Assembly: GCA_964036045.1 (NCBI GenBank)
Contig: OZ038385.1
Span: forward strand, 61,661,919 to 61,725,918
Source: Eutreptiella sp. 'Long Island Sound 2002'
Lineage: Eukaryota > Euglenozoa > Euglenophyceae > Eutreptiales > Eutreptiaceae
Direction of reading: 5' to 3'
DNA length: 64,000 bases
Under the pieces are notes generated by a model. The model saw nothing but the letters and a program-made list of their open reading frames with translations, ran no database searches and was not told the DNA's origin. Shown here one piece after another: positions 20,321 to 32,400 of this stretch (its first letter is position 1; each line of letters begins with the position of its first letter). The translations under genes were made by a program, and so were the position numbers.

Positions 20321-21230
20321 TGAAGAGGTTGGGGGGAGGGCAACCTCCAAGCTTCCCTTGGCATGCACGACCCCAATCCCATGAAATCCAAGACTTCCTC
20401 TCAAATTCTTACTGATCTTCCATCAGTCTGGGTTTCTCCAAAGAATTCTGTCATCCTTGCCTCAGCCATGACACAATCTGGCGTCCTAGGCAAAGAGATG
20501 ATGGTATATGTAGACAATATAAACATGTAGACAAGTAATATGTATATGTAACACTTCTATACTATAAAATAGCTTAGAAGAGAGGACGAAATGCAGGCGG
20601 TGGCGTCGCCGCCATCAGAAAAACTGACGGCAATGAGTCGTCGCCACCAGGATCTCCACTGAGATCCTGCCCAAACTGGGCCAAACAGTGGTTTTTGGGC
20701 GAAAAACAGTGAAATATAGTGATTTTTGAGCCAAAAACACTCATTTCGCGTGTCTCCCCCCCACGCGTCGCGTAGCCGACACGACGCGTTTCGGTCCCAA
20801 TTCAAACCATATATGAAGAGGCCCACTGTTGGGCCACACCATGGGCGCCTGGCTGATTCCTGTGATCGCCTCAGGAGTTTTTAAAAAAATCGTGAACGTG
20901 ACTCATTTCGCAAAAATTTACCCTCGCGGAACGCCGCGAAAATGGTCACGTTATATTCCTATATTTCTAAAAACGATAAATCAATAATAAAATTGATTAA
21001 AATCTTCAGAAATCGTGACATAAAACTTCGATCTGGGGCTGCGTCGCGCAGGCGACGAAGGTCGTCGCCAGCCCAAAAATGACGAAAAATGACGATTTCT
21101 GGGGTATTTTACAGAAATTCCACAGAAATCGGGATGCCATAAGGCTGTGAAACAGCTCAGGAAAATTCCTGATGAGAAGAGCGCCACAGGCTGGGCAGCG
21201 GGTATGGGTGAGGCACCCCATACCGCTTCA
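20321..21230. repeat. Left LTR of element B (910 bp)
   Basis: TGAAGAGGTTGG at the left edge and TACCGCTTCA at the right. Contains an AT-rich stretch (20500-20570) that could hold promoter signals. Preceded by GTAC. Confidence 0.82.
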
Positions 21231-22087
21231 CCCCCCTCCTTAGAAGCCTTGCCTATATCCAAAGGAAGGCAAGGCCAAGGAGGCGCTCTGACCCCTGCAC
21301 TGCCCTGGTTTCAAAACTGATTCAGCAGGACAGTGGGGGGGGGGGCTTCGTCAGTGATTTACATGCCACTCACATGTAGGTCTTTTTTTTTTTTTTTTGA
21401 TATATTCATAGGGCAATTGCCCCCCAGGCGACCACACTGGTCCCTGGCACTCCCTTTAGCCTCTGGTGACCAAACCAGGGGCGTTGCAGGTCCTTCCGAC
21501 CTGACTGATGGCGCTGAGGCGCACATATTGGCCCTTTTTCTCCATGGGCTTGGAAACATAATAATTCAATAAATTCAAATGCGGAAAAAAAATTTTTTAG
21601 GGTCAAACCCAAGGCCACGAATTCCTCATGCCTGAATTTAGGGTCATTTCCTACCCAAGGCGACGAATTGCTCGTGCCTGTTTAGGGTCGATTCCCAACC
21701 CAAGGCGACGAATTAACGCGCCTGATTTGGTGCTTTTAGGGTCATTTCCTACCCAAGGCGCCCCGCACCTGTTTAGGTTTGGTTGTGCGCTGCCAACCAA
21801 CCCCAGGCGACGAATTAACGCGCCTGCAACGTTCGCAGATGGCGTCGTCGTCGCTGTGGTCGTCGCCCAGAGGACTTTATAGACTTGGGGGCTCCATAGG
21901 GTCCATGGGGAAGCCAAGGTGATACCCATTGTAGAAGTCAAGGAATTCCTCCTTCATCATGTTGATGCCCTGGACCTTAGCTCCTGCAGATGTCGACGTC
22001 GTCGACAATTCTCCTGCAGTCTGGGCCTCGTCGCCGTCCGCAGGCCGTCACATCACCTTGGTGGCCTTGGCGTCGGCAGAATTCTTT
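21231..22087. other. Interior of LTR element B
   Basis: 857 bp without a gene. It contains a hairpin-prone stretch (gccttgcc ... ggcaaggc near 21250), a T run near 21390, and four to five loose repeats of a 'ggcgacgaattaacgcgcctg' type phrase with 'tagggtc' between 21600 and 21830. Confidence 0.5.
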
Positions 22088-22998
22088 TGAAGAGGTTGGG
22101 GGGAGGGCAACCTCCAAGCTTCCCTTGGCATGCACGACCCCAATCCCATGAAATCCAAGACTTCCTCTCGAATTCTTACTGATCTTCCATCAGTCTGGGT
22201 TTCTCCAAAGAATTCTGTGATCCTTGCCTCAGCCATGACACAATCTGGCGTCCTAGGCAAAGAGATGATGGTATATGTAGACAATATAAACATGTAGACA
22301 AGTAATATGTATATGTAACACTTCTATACTATAAAATAGCTTAGAAGAGAGGACGAAATAAAGGCGGCGGCGTCGCCGCCATCAGAAAAACTGACGGCAA
22401 TGAGTCGTCGCCATCAGGATCTCCACTGAGATCCTGCCCAAACTGGGCCAAACAGTGGTTTTTGGGCGAAAAACAGTGAAATATAGTGATTTTTGAGCCA
22501 AAAACACTCATTTCGCGTGTCTCCCCCCCACGCGTCGCGTAGCCGACACGACGCGTTTCGGTCCCAATTCAAACCATATATGCAGAGGCCCACTGTTGGG
22601 CCACACCATGGGCGCCTGGCTGATTCCTGGGATCGCCTCAGGAGTTTTTAAAAAAATCGTGAACGTGACTGATTTCGCAAAAATTGACCTTCGCGGAACG
22701 CCGCGAAAGGGGTCACGTTATATTCCTATTTTTCCTCAAAACGATAAATCAATAATAAAATTGATTAAAATCTTCAGAAATCGTGAAATGAAACTTCGAT
22801 CTGGGGCTGCGTCGCGCAGGCGACGAAGGTCGTCGCCAGCCCGAAATTGACGAAAAATGACGATTTCTCGGGTATTTTACAGAAATTCCACAGAAATCGG
22901 GATGCCATAAGGCTGGGAATCAGCTCAGGAAAATTCCTGATGAGAAGAGCGCCACAGGCTGGGCAGCGGATATGGGTTAGGCACCCCATTCCGCTTCA
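22088..22998. repeat. Right LTR of element B (911 bp)
   Basis: One base longer than the left copy and about 97% identical by eye. Ends CCGCTTCA followed by GTAC, the second copy of the target duplication. Confidence 0.82.
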
Positions 22999-23522
22999 GT
23001 ACGACGCGGAGCGAGCCCCGTGCCCCTGCCTCGGCAGGGGCCAGTGGCAGGCACCATGAGCTCCGTTCTCGGCCGGCCTCCGCGTGCCCCGCGCAGCCGC
23101 CAAGTAAATCCGGCGGCGAGAGCCCCCGGGGTGGGGGAAGGCACCTCGGCGACGAAAAAGCCGACCGGAGCACCGAGAGCGACCGAACCGGACGAGGCTC
23201 GGCGCACAGACGCGGGGCCAAGAGGCACGCCAGAGAGGCACGCCGCCGGCCACAACCACCGCACAGGATGGGATGCCAAGCAACAACGGCCAGTGCCAAG
23301 CAACAACGGCCGCCGGTGCCGCAAACCTGGACAGCGCGCACCACACCCACACAACCACGGCACGGGAGGGGGTGCCAGGCAACACCCAGGCGAGGAGCGC
23401 CGACCAAGAGGCACCCCTGCCGCCCGGGGAGCCCGTGGAACCCGTAGAGAAGCAAAGAGGCGGAGATTCAGAAGGGGCCAAGGAGCAGCAGCGAAGCAGA
23501 GATGAGGCCAAGGAGCGCCCGG
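22999..23522. other. GC-rich flank of minisatellite, no gene supported
   Basis: Continues the GC-rich block interrupted by element B. Long frames on both strands (for example 354 codons on minus, 22996-24060) run from here into the minisatellite. They reflect base skew and repetition rather than a recognised protein. Confidence 0.35.
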
Positions 23523-24049
23523 AAGACCAGACCCCCTGGACTGGATCATCCGGGGCGGACCAAGCAGCAGAAGCCGCCACCCCCCGGACTGAATCATCGA
23601 GGGACAAGTGGCGGGCTGGCGCCCTGGACTGGATCATTTGGGGCGGTACAAACAGCAGGAGCCACCGCCCCCCAGACTGTAACATCCGGGGACAAGAGGC
23701 GGCAGACGCCCCGGACTGGAACATTCCGGGCGGTACAAGCAGGAGGAGCCGCCGCCCCCCAGACTGGAGCTTCCAGGGACAAGTTGCGGCGGACGCCCCG
23801 GACTCGAATATCCGGGGCGGTACAAGCAGCAGGAGCCGCCGCCCCGCGGACTGGAGCATCCAGGGACAAGTGGTGGAAGATGCCCCGGACTGGAACATCA
23901 GGGGCACAACAAGAACGGGAAGAAGCGGCCACAACCCCCAGGACAGGAACATCCTGAGAAAGTGTCCAGACGCCCTGGGCAGGGTCGTCCGGGGCGGATC
24001 AACCAGGAGGAGCCCCCACCCCCCGGACAGGTCCGGAACCAGCACAAAG
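23523..24049 (+). repeat. GGATCATCC-type minisatellite, block 1
   Basis: About eleven imperfect units of roughly 45-48 bp built on 'ccccggactggatcatccgggg', alternating between a 'ggcggaacaagcagcagg' form and an 'agggacaagtggcgg' form. Variation among units is high. Confidence 0.8.
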
Positions 24050-24445
24050 GACAACGCCATGGAGGAGCAGATTTACAGGGCAGAGGACGCGGCCCAGGGG
24101 AAGCAAAGAAGGAGCCCAGAGGGTGAGGCCGCGGTGAAGCAGAGAAGCGGCCACGAGGGCAAGGACGCGGTGGAGCAGAGAAGCGGCCATTAGGGCAAGG
24201 CGGTGGTGATGCAGAGAAGCGGAGATGAGGACGAGGCCGAGGAGATGCAGTGAAACTATGAAGAGGACAGAGCCCAGGTGATTCAGAGATGCACTCAAGC
24301 CGACCAGGCCTTGAGAATGCGGTGCAACAGCCAAGAGGACGAGGCCGAGGAGAAGCAGAGAAGCAGCAAAGAGGAGCAGGCCGAGGAGATGCAGTTAAGA
24401 TGAAACCAGGACGAAGCCCGGGAGATGCAGCGATCTGGTGACGAG
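24050..24445 (+). repeat. 36-bp minisatellite, block 1 (11 units)
   Basis: Eleven head-to-tail units, each exactly 36 bp (396 bp in all), with no spacers. The typical unit reads GACGAGGCCGTGGTGATGC followed by AGAGAAGCGGAGATGAG. Thirty-six is twelve codons, and one frame gives a D-E-A-V-V-M-Q-R-S-G-D-E type repeat, but several units have in-frame TGA or TAG where others have AGA or GAG. It is therefore either not coding or a decayed repeat protein. Confidence 0.85.
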
Positions 24446-25044
24446 GCCATGGAGTGCCCTTGACTGGATCATCCGGGGCAAATCAAGAAGGAGCGGCCAA
24501 AACAAAACGACAGCAAAAAGCGGAGGAAGGAGTCCAGCCGCCCCGGACTGGATCATCTCGGGCGGAACAAGCAGCAGGAGCCACCGCCGCCCGGACGGGA
24601 TCATCCGGGGACAAGTGGAGGCCAGAAGCCCCGGACTGGATCATCCGGGACGGAATAAGCAACAGAAGCCGTCGCGCCCCGGACTGGAACATCCAGGGAC
24701 AAGCAGCGGCTTGACGCCACGGACTGGATCATCTTGGGCGGATCAAGCAGCAGGGGCCGCCGCCCCCCGGACTGGATCATCCAGGGAAAAGTGGCCGGCT
24801 GACGCCCCGGACTGGGTCATCCGGGGCAGAGCAAGACGGAGCGGCCACAACCCCCAGGGCCAGATCAACCGCGGAAAAGTGGCCAGCCGTCCCGGGCAGG
24901 ATTGCCCGGGGCGGATCAAGCAGAAGGAGTCCACACCCCCCCGGCTGGAGCGTCCAGGGGAAAGGGGCGGCCAGAGGCGAGGGAAACAACGAGCCGAGGC
25001 GACGGTGGTGCAGAGGTGGAATCAAGACCGGAAGCAACGCAAAG
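24446..25044 (+). repeat. GGATCATCC-type minisatellite, block 2
   Basis: The same family as 23523-24049. It begins right after the 36-bp block with 'gccatggagtgccc' and 'gactggatcatccggggc', and ends in a non-repeat stretch that leads into the next 36-bp block. Confidence 0.8.
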
Positions 25045-25440
25045 GACAAGGCCATGGAGATGCACAGATCTAGTGATGAGGACGAGGCCGAAGAGACGCG
25101 GTGCAGCAATGAGGAGGACGGGGCCGTGGTGAAGCAGAGAAACAGACCTATGGATGAGGCCGCAGTGATGCAGAGAAGCACCGATGAGAGCAAGGTCGTG
25201 GAGCTGTACAGAAGCGGAGATGAGGATGAGGCCGAGGAGAGGCAGTGCAAACATGATGAAGACAAGGCCGTGGTGATGCAGTGAGTTCAACAGGTGGACG
25301 AGGCCGTGGTGATGCGGAGCAGCAGCCAAGAGGACGAAGCCCTGGAGAAGCAGTGAAGCAGCGAAGAGGAGGAGCCCGAGGTGATGCAGTGATGCGGAGA
25401 CCCGGACGAGGCCGTGGTGATGCAGAAAAGCGGTGACGAG
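25045..25440 (+). repeat. 36-bp minisatellite, block 2 (11 units)
   Basis: Again eleven units of exactly 36 bp, starting 995 bp after block 1 and followed by almost the same phrase (gccatgaagtgccctgg). The same-sized blocks and same junctions show that the two minisatellites duplicate together as one higher-order unit. In-frame stops are present here too. Confidence 0.85.
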
Positions 25441-25680
25441 GCCATGAAGTGCCCTGGACTGGATCATCCGGGGAAAAACAAAAAACAGAAAAAAAAAAAA
25501 AAAGGAGCGGCCAAAACAGGACGAGAGCATCGTCCGGTGAAATAAGACCTGACGCCCCGGGCTGCATCATCCGGGGCGGAACAAGCAGCAGGAGCCGCCA
25601 CCCCCCGGACTGGATCATCCAGGGACAAGTGTCAGCCCCGGTTTGGATCATCCGGGGCTGACCGCCAGTCCAAGCAAGTG
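25441..25680 (+). repeat. GGATCATCC-type minisatellite, block 3
   Basis: A shorter third block of the ~47-bp family, including an A-run insertion near 25485-25505. Ends in unrelated GC-rich sequence. Confidence 0.75.
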
Positions 25681-25789
25681 CCGGGCCTGACAGGCCGCGC
25701 AGAGGCGGGCCCGGTAATCCGGGTATAGCAGGCCAGACGTGAGTGCTGCTAGCTACGCCTCTCTGCCCCCCCACCATACATGTGTCACT

Positions 25790-26440
25790 CCTACCGCAGG
25801 TGGGACACGTAGGGTGAAGAGATGCACCCTGGGCCGCCCACACAGCTAAACCTAGGGCGCAGACGCACGCACAGCAAGGTGCCCAAGCCACGAAGGGCGG
25901 GAACAAACGAGTAAAGCACCCACACCAGGAAAGGCGAGGGAACAACAACTCAAGTGCCTTCCCGCTGGATTCGGAGGGCTTGGATGATATCATCATGGTC
26001 AGCACGTACGCGAGCGGGGCACGACAACAGAGCACTCCATCCCCCCAAGCCCTAGCAGGGGTACGTGTAGTGGTGTCCTGATAGGCCACAGCTGCAAAAA
26101 AAACAATGTCTTCTCGTATACAAACACAGGTGGATCACTTGGGCTGGCCACCCTGCATAACCAAAGGGCGCCGATCACACACACAGCAACACGCCCGAGC
26201 CAGGTATGGGGGGGACAGAAGAATGAAGGACCCTCTGGCGAGGGACAAACAATACAAGGGCCATCTGCCAGGGATGGCGAGGTCTGAACGACGACATCAA
26301 GGGCGGCAAGACCACATGCGGTGCATGCATACAGAACACACCTCCCCTCCAAGCCCTCGTGGGGATACGTGTAGTGGTGTCCCTGCTGGGCCACAGCTAG
26401 ATGGAGGCGCTGTGTTCTCGTACCATACGCAGGTAGGCCA
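25790..26440 (-). repeat. Tandem LTR-like fragments (family R2), about 310-bp period
   Basis: Two good copies, near 26025-26135 and 26335-26440, share 'ccaagccct', 'acgtgtagtggtgtcc' and 'ggccacagct'. These match, in minus orientation, the middle of the LTR-like repeats at 11.5 and 15.3 kb. A third, weaker repeat of the adjoining part begins near 25790. Confidence 0.5.
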
Positions 26441-28424
26441 ATAGGGCCTTGACATGGGAAATGTGGCCAGACGCCCCGGACAGGATCCTCTGGGACTGGT
26501 CAGGGGAACGCACCATCTGCGCGGGAAAAGGGGATGGTTTAGGAGCGACCCGTGCAAGGCACACAAAACGGTCCCGGGAGAGATGAGGATCAAGTGGGCC
26601 CCCGCCACTGGGTTGCTGGCGGCCCGGTGGGGTATAAACACGGGATGAGGATGGGATGAGTGGACGGGGCCAGGAAAGGGGTGTGGCAAGGGCCGCGCAA
26701 CAACCCTTGTGAACCGGAAACCACGGGACGCGGGGATGGGGCCAGTGACGGGATGTGGCAAAGGGGAACGGGACGTCACAGGGTTGCGAACAAAGAAGAG
26801 CAGGGAAAGAAGGGAGACAGAAAGCGCCACACAACAGCCCCGTGGGATTGGGAGACCAGTCACCATGGAGTGGTGCACCATGGGCCAACCATGGGGAGCC
26901 TGACCACGGGAAGTCGGGAAAATGCGCTGAACTCCGGGACGGCCGTGAGGTGTCCGTAGGGGTGAGGGTTGACCCTGAGGCCCGCGGCTCAAAGGCCTGA
27001 GTACACGTAGGTTCACGCGTGAGCGGGACCTTGGGGAACGTGGAAAAGGTCGCCCCCTGGCCTCCAGCTGCGGATGGACGACAACCAAGCATCCGGGAGC
27101 CCAGTGGGTAGTCCAACCCGTGAGTGATGGGGAGTGGTGGAATGTGGTTGAGAGCAATGCTGCGCTGTCAACGACAGCTATCCACAGGAAACCCGCCTGC
27201 ACACACCCAAAAGGCTGTGCTAGGGGGGGAAGGCCGGAGGATCCTTCGACGGGTGACCAGAAGGAGCTGAGACCGTGAGGGCAGCGACTGAAGGAAACCT
27301 ACCGCCGGTCATGCCCCAAGGGAACCTGGTTGAAGTTCTCGGCCGTGAGGTGAGACAGGGGTCGCCAGGAGAACTGATGGTGGAGAGCTCTCCTTCCCGC
27401 CAGAGGCGGCCACCATGTAAAACAAACAAGGGGATGTCAGATGAGGCTGCGGACGCAGCCGCCCTTTCTTACTTACTTACTCTGTTGGAAGAAGGGCTTT
27501 TTAACCATTATTGGTATAATTCCATTCATATTTCCTTTTTTTGTGGCTTCTCCTATATGAGGTCAGTATGAAGATTGTGCTGTGCCGGAGCCGAGCCTCA
27601 GCGAACTTACCACCATGTAATGCAGAGGAAGGGAGACGGGGCAAGGCAGGGGCACAGCACAAGATACATACTACCCATCGTCCATGCTCTATTGTGAGGC
27701 GTGAAAAAGAATGGAAGACATAGAGTTATAAATGCATTACTATATATGTATGTTATTTGAAACCATCCGTTTTGTTTCAGCGTAGGGAGTCAGTTAGTGG
27801 CAGTTTGTCAGTGACTCTGAGACCTGATTTTGTTGTTGTTTGATGTGGATTGTCGACAAACAGGTGGACGGAAGGGGCTGCTGCCCTACTGGTTAGAGTG
27901 GTAGCATTATACTAAAGGGTCCCAGGTTCCAACCTCCGAAATGGATGAAAATATCAAAACAATTTTAAGAGGCTAGATCCCCATAATTTGAGGGGCCCGG
28001 ATCCATTGGTGAGTTGCGTTTTGCTTTTAGTGCTGTCAGTTTGGAGTTGGAGGTAAAAACAAACCAAAATCAGAGGGAAAGAGTGTACATAAAGGTGAAA
28101 AAAGGGTACATTTGTGAGGTAAACCAGTAGTTTTGAGTAGTGCTCAGTATGTGTCTTGTGCTGTGCCCCCGCCTCGCCCCCTCTTCCTTCCTCTGCGTTA
28201 CATTTTGGTAAGTTGGAATTTCAAAAGCTGAGTGTCGCGTCAAGCGCCCTGCGGCAGTGTGTTGTAGGCCTGTGGCAGACAAGAACGAGACAGTGCGCTC
28301 GTCTGACCGGAGAAATAAAGCCAAGACCGGGCACCGCGATCTCGTTACAAGGACGACGTCTAATGCCTTGTAGGTTTCCGATCACTGCCAATAGGGTCGG
28401 TGGCAACGACCAGTGTGGTCAACG
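26441..28424. other. Intergenic DNA, no gene supported
   Basis: GC-rich to about 27420, then AT-richer. Long minus-strand frames near 26.3-27.2 kb are Pro/Ser/Arg low-complexity without domains. A weak tRNA-like stretch is listed separately. Confidence 0.35.
27885..27948 (+). repeat. Possible tRNA-derived (SINE-like) fragment
   Basis: 'ctggttagagtggtagc' resembles the D-arm/A box of a tRNA gene, and 'ggttccaacctcc', some 35 bp on, resembles the B box. Acceptor and anticodon stems do not pair, so it is not a working tRNA gene. Confidence 0.3.
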
Positions 28425-28959
28425 TGTGAAACCCAAGATTGGTGCAGGCTTTCTTGTTCAGAGTCAACCAAGCCGAAGGACCAGACATGCAAGTGCTCCG
28501 CGGCCACTGTGTCGATGATCACCCTGAATGACCAATGGGATATAAGCAATTTGTGTTGCACCAGGCTACAGCAGCCGCACGGCCAATCTGGTGACTCGTA
28601 AAACCGGAATCATGGAAGTGGAGAACAGGTTGGCCGGCCATCCGGCCATTTGTTTGTGTGTCGGTTCTGTTTTTAAGTGGGCACTTGGGTGGGCCTTGTC
28701 TGAGCATTTGCAAGTCAATCCTTAAGCAAGATGAATACCACTTCAAGACTCATGCACAAACAAGATCAAGCACACCAAGCACATCAACACAATATGCAAG
28801 CGCTCCGAAACTGATCTGCAATATAATGTGCACAAGTGTTGGCATCATCCCCTTGTTTCATTTGCCTAAGTGTTAACCTCTTTTTTTACCCTCCGGCCAT
28901 CATGCCCTTGCCCTCTTACTAGTGTTGCTATGGTATGGCGGTGCTGGTCGTGTGACCTA
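28425..28959 (+). repeat. Dispersed 535-bp repeat, copy 2
   Basis: A direct copy of 14027-14562, with the same edges and scattered substitutions. Located just left of the phosphate-transporter array, with unrelated sequence on both sides. Confidence 0.7.
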
Positions 28960-29450
28960 GTGGTCGCCTAGGCACAGCACAAGACCTCAAGGGCATGCCG
29001 TTTTGATCATTCCTTTTCAGCGGACATGCCTGACCCGTATTCTAAAGTTCCTGTGTGAAGCCCTGTTGCAAGCAAGGACCTATGCTACGTGCGGACTCCT
29101 CTGTGGCCATGTGTCTCTGGTTGATTCCGACAAGTTACAATTTTGGCACTGTCTCGTGGCACCGTTCTACATGTACAATTGCCTTTATATTTGCTCACGG
29201 CGGTTTTTTTTCTCAATAAAGAGATTAAGTTTGCTTGCGGGCCCTCACATTGTCATTTGCAACACGCAAGGACCAGACTAGGTGGGCAAGAGCCCACCAT
29301 TTTGTCGCCTAACCATATGGCCTGTGCGACGTTTTGGGTATGAACCTTCACTTTTTCGACGGTTGTTTGATTGCCACCGATCGTCCCTAGTTCAACGGCC
29401 GTGCGGCAAGGTGGTCCGATTGTCAGCCTGGGTTCGAACTCCAATATTGG
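28960..29450. other. Unique left flank of the transporter array
   Basis: No gene supported. Near 29395-29450 the phrase 'cctgggttcgaactccaa' resembles a TpsiC arm. Similarity to the array units starts at 'cactgctcaaactgcaagg', about 29451. Confidence 0.35.
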
Positions 29451-32400
29451 CACTGCTCAAACTGCAAGGTTCCTGGAAGGACAGGTTTGATATTTGGCCA
29501 CTCGACTGAAAAGAGAAGACAATTGGAAATAGCTGCACCTTGCAGTGGTCATAACAGAGTGCGTGGACATGTGAGTTACGGTGTTTTGATGTAATTGCTT
29601 TCTGATTGATTGGCTTGTTTGATGCTTTGTGGACTTGAGATGATGGCAAAGTGATCATGGTAACTGTCATGCATTCAAGGGGAAATGGAAGGAGAAAAGG
29701 TGGTAAAGACAGACAAGTAGGACATGCACAGATACAACCACCCTGCAAAGAAGAGGCTCTAGCACCGTAGCCCAACACAAGAGAACTCAGCTTGTTAAAA
29801 TGTCACAGCAATATCAAGCTTCTTCTCCTAGCAAACAGGACAAAACAACACAAAGCTGAGAACCCCCCTAATGTGTAATTAAAAACCCTGGAATTGTACC
29901 CTAAAAATCCGCAAATTATACCGAAAAAAATCCCAAATTGAACCAAACAAAAACCCTGTAATGTACCAAAAAAAAACCCAAGGGGTTTTCGTTAAGACAT
30001 TTTTGCAGGTTTTTGGTACCTTTTAAGCTAGGGAGGGTTTGGTGCATTTTGCGACTTTTTGGGGAGGTTGGAAATAGGGGTGGGGGGTTGGTATTCAACA
30101 TGTTGCATTACACATGTTTTACACCTACAGCATTCAGGGAGGCAATAAAGAAAACAACAAGATTAATTTGACCAGGCAATGAAAAAAGAAACAGAGAACA
30201 ATGCACTGCATACAAAACAAAAAATGGTCATCCAAACTGACTTCAGGCAAGCCAGATTGTTCAAGTCTGTTTTTCTTTTTTGCCCCTGCACTTGCTCACT
30301 TCTCTTTGCTCAGTCCATTGGTCAATTTTTCAGTGTATCACTTTTTGTTACTTTTCTTTTTGCCTTGGTATAGGCTATATTTCTCTTTGCATCGATCACC
30401 GAAATGGCCTCCACCAGTATTTTAACCTTTTCAGGCCCATGGTGCAGCTTATGCAGTGTTTTCACCCTGACTAGGTTTGTAAATACCCGCGGCTATCCTT
30501 CGGAGAACTTCGGCTCACCATGAACGCTCATTTTGCCCATGGTTAGGCCGCTTTGATGCAATGCTTTGGGCGGGGGACCGCCATGCCTCAAAAAAAAACA
30601 AAAAAGGGTCAACTCAAAATAATTTTCTCGCACTTTGGTGTTGTCTGCGTTCGCTTTGAGACATTCTTTGAGCTTCCCAGGAACCCATGCGCGAATCTTT
30701 GGGTATTGGCGACATTTCCATGAAATTTGTACTGATTTTCCAGTTTCCCAAACCTCCACTCCACTCCCTTTGCTCATTGCTCTATCTCCTGTCATTGGAA
30801 TCCCAGCACCTCAAAACCTCATCAGGCCCATATAATATTTACTGACATCGAAATGCGAACCATAGTTGACCAACGTAAATGGGCACTTCAATCGGATACA
30901 TACATGGCCCTGGCCATTCAAAAACATCTGATGCAACCGCGTGTTTCTACACTTCTGTTAGACCTAGCCTGGCGGGGAAGGGTCTGAAATGCAGGAAAAA
31001 AAATGTCCCAAACCATTTTTTAATCTTTCTTCTAATGGTCCACTCAGAGCACTCTGGCGTCAATCATGCAATTTTCCATCCTACTATCACCACCCCCATG
31101 CAACAAAATTGGCACAAAATTGCAAATCCACATTACTCATGCACCCTCGTGCATGAAAACACCTTCCTTCACAACCTTTCTTGAGAATTCTAAAACCACT
31201 TGATTTTGCTCATCCATCTTTTTGCACCTTGCACAATCTTCCTTCCTTCCTTCCTTCCTTGAGAAATGTAAAACCACTTGATGTGCCAGTCAACCTTTTG
31301 TCACGTTGAATGCAGACTGCAACACTCACTTTGTGCAGTCCTGCCCTCAGGAAACAGCGTCTGTGAAGATGAATTTCCCAGCTCCAAACAGAGTTTTTTC
31401 AAAAAAACCCTCCAGAAATAGCAGCCTTCACCTGGGGACGGCAGGCCCATAGCAATCTCCCTTGGCACGCACTGGAGCAACTTGCACCATATTCCATCTC
31501 CTCCATTCGATACTGTTCACAAATGTTGGTCCAAAATCCAAACCTGCAGGTCTTACAGCTGAACGCCAAACCACAGGAAAACAGAAAAACATGCAAAGTG
31601 CAAAGTTCCAAAGATGTGCTGTGATGTTGTTCTGGCTGCCTTACAGAAGCGCACTGGGATATGACAGGACATCTTCGTCCTCGTTATATAAACCCTCAGA
31701 GCGTAGCATACATGGCTTTGGCGAACTTTCCGTGCTGCCAACAGTGCGCACACACTTGGGAAAACAGCACAACACATACAGAAGCAAGAGCTGCCACTGG
31801 CACGCAGCACAGAACACATGAACAAAAGAATGCGTGCGTCTTGTGATGGCACAAATGAAGACAAACGAACAATGGTGTGGTGTGGTATGGTGCAGCATTG
31901 TGCCACAGAGTTTTTTGCATTCTCATACTTGCCCTCCGCCTCCCAGCTCGAGGTCTTACAGCTGAACCAGACCAGTGGACAATATCCCGTGACCTAAGTG
32001 CAGCATGCCTTTTTGGAGAAGACAAGAGCTGCTTGATCGCAAACTTACAATCAAAGGCAATCAAACATTGGCAGCAGAGAACGCAAACAGAGACAAATGC
32101 ATGAGCACCCAAAAACAGTGAAGCTTGAGAATGCAGTGGCGTGGGTGGCGCCGCGGCAAGTGACGTACTTTGTTAAGAACAGCACCATCATGCAGCATGG
32201 GGTGTGGAAGATCCAGAGTCGCCTTTGGGCTTGAACATGAACACAACGAATGCAGAGAACAGTGAAGAAGAACAGAATTCAGGCACATTGGAACCAAAAT
32301 GCACCACAGCAAACTCGCCCGAGGGCCGTTAGGGATCATCACACCAGCGAGTGCTTGGTTTGCCATCATTTCGTGCAATCTATGATGTTTATCAATGAGC

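Larger units (their letters stand above)
20321..22998. mobile_element. Non-autonomous LTR element B with 4-bp target duplication
   Basis: Two direct repeats of 910 and 911 bp (20321-21230 and 22088-22998) differ at about 27 places by hand count. Each begins TGAAG and ends CTTCA, so the ends are short inverted repeats of the TG...CA type. The four bases before the left copy (20317-20320) and after the right copy (22999-23002) are both GTAC, a target duplication. The interior is only 857 bp and encodes nothing recognisable. It resembles the short gene-less LTR elements known in plants, but with unusually long LTRs. No clear polypurine tract or primer site was found, so orientation is not assigned. 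Confidence 0.82.

Noticed and set aside
19153-20404. Three overlapping minus-strand frames of 247-342 codons
   Set aside because: They are low-complexity Pro/Cys/Phe-rich translations of purine runs, open in all three phases at once. No evidence favours one.
22996-24060. Long minus-strand frame (354 codons) in GC-rich DNA
   Set aside because: It runs through the minisatellite and overlaps long frames in other phases on both strands. It is repetitive, with no domain, so base skew explains it.
24050-25440. 36-bp repeats as a CRISPR array
   Set aside because: Units abut without spacers, vary among themselves and lie in eukaryotic DNA. They are a minisatellite.
26297-27202. 301-codon minus-strand frame
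   Set aside because: Pro/Ser/Arg-rich, overlaps another 239-codon frame, no motif and crosses LTR-like repeats.
27885-27948. A functional tRNA gene
   Set aside because: Only A-box- and B-box-like stretches are visible. Acceptor and anticodon stems cannot be drawn.
31684-31691. TATATAAA as the promoter of a spacer gene
   Set aside because: It is repeated in each unit, but no supportable gene follows, and one octamer is weak evidence.
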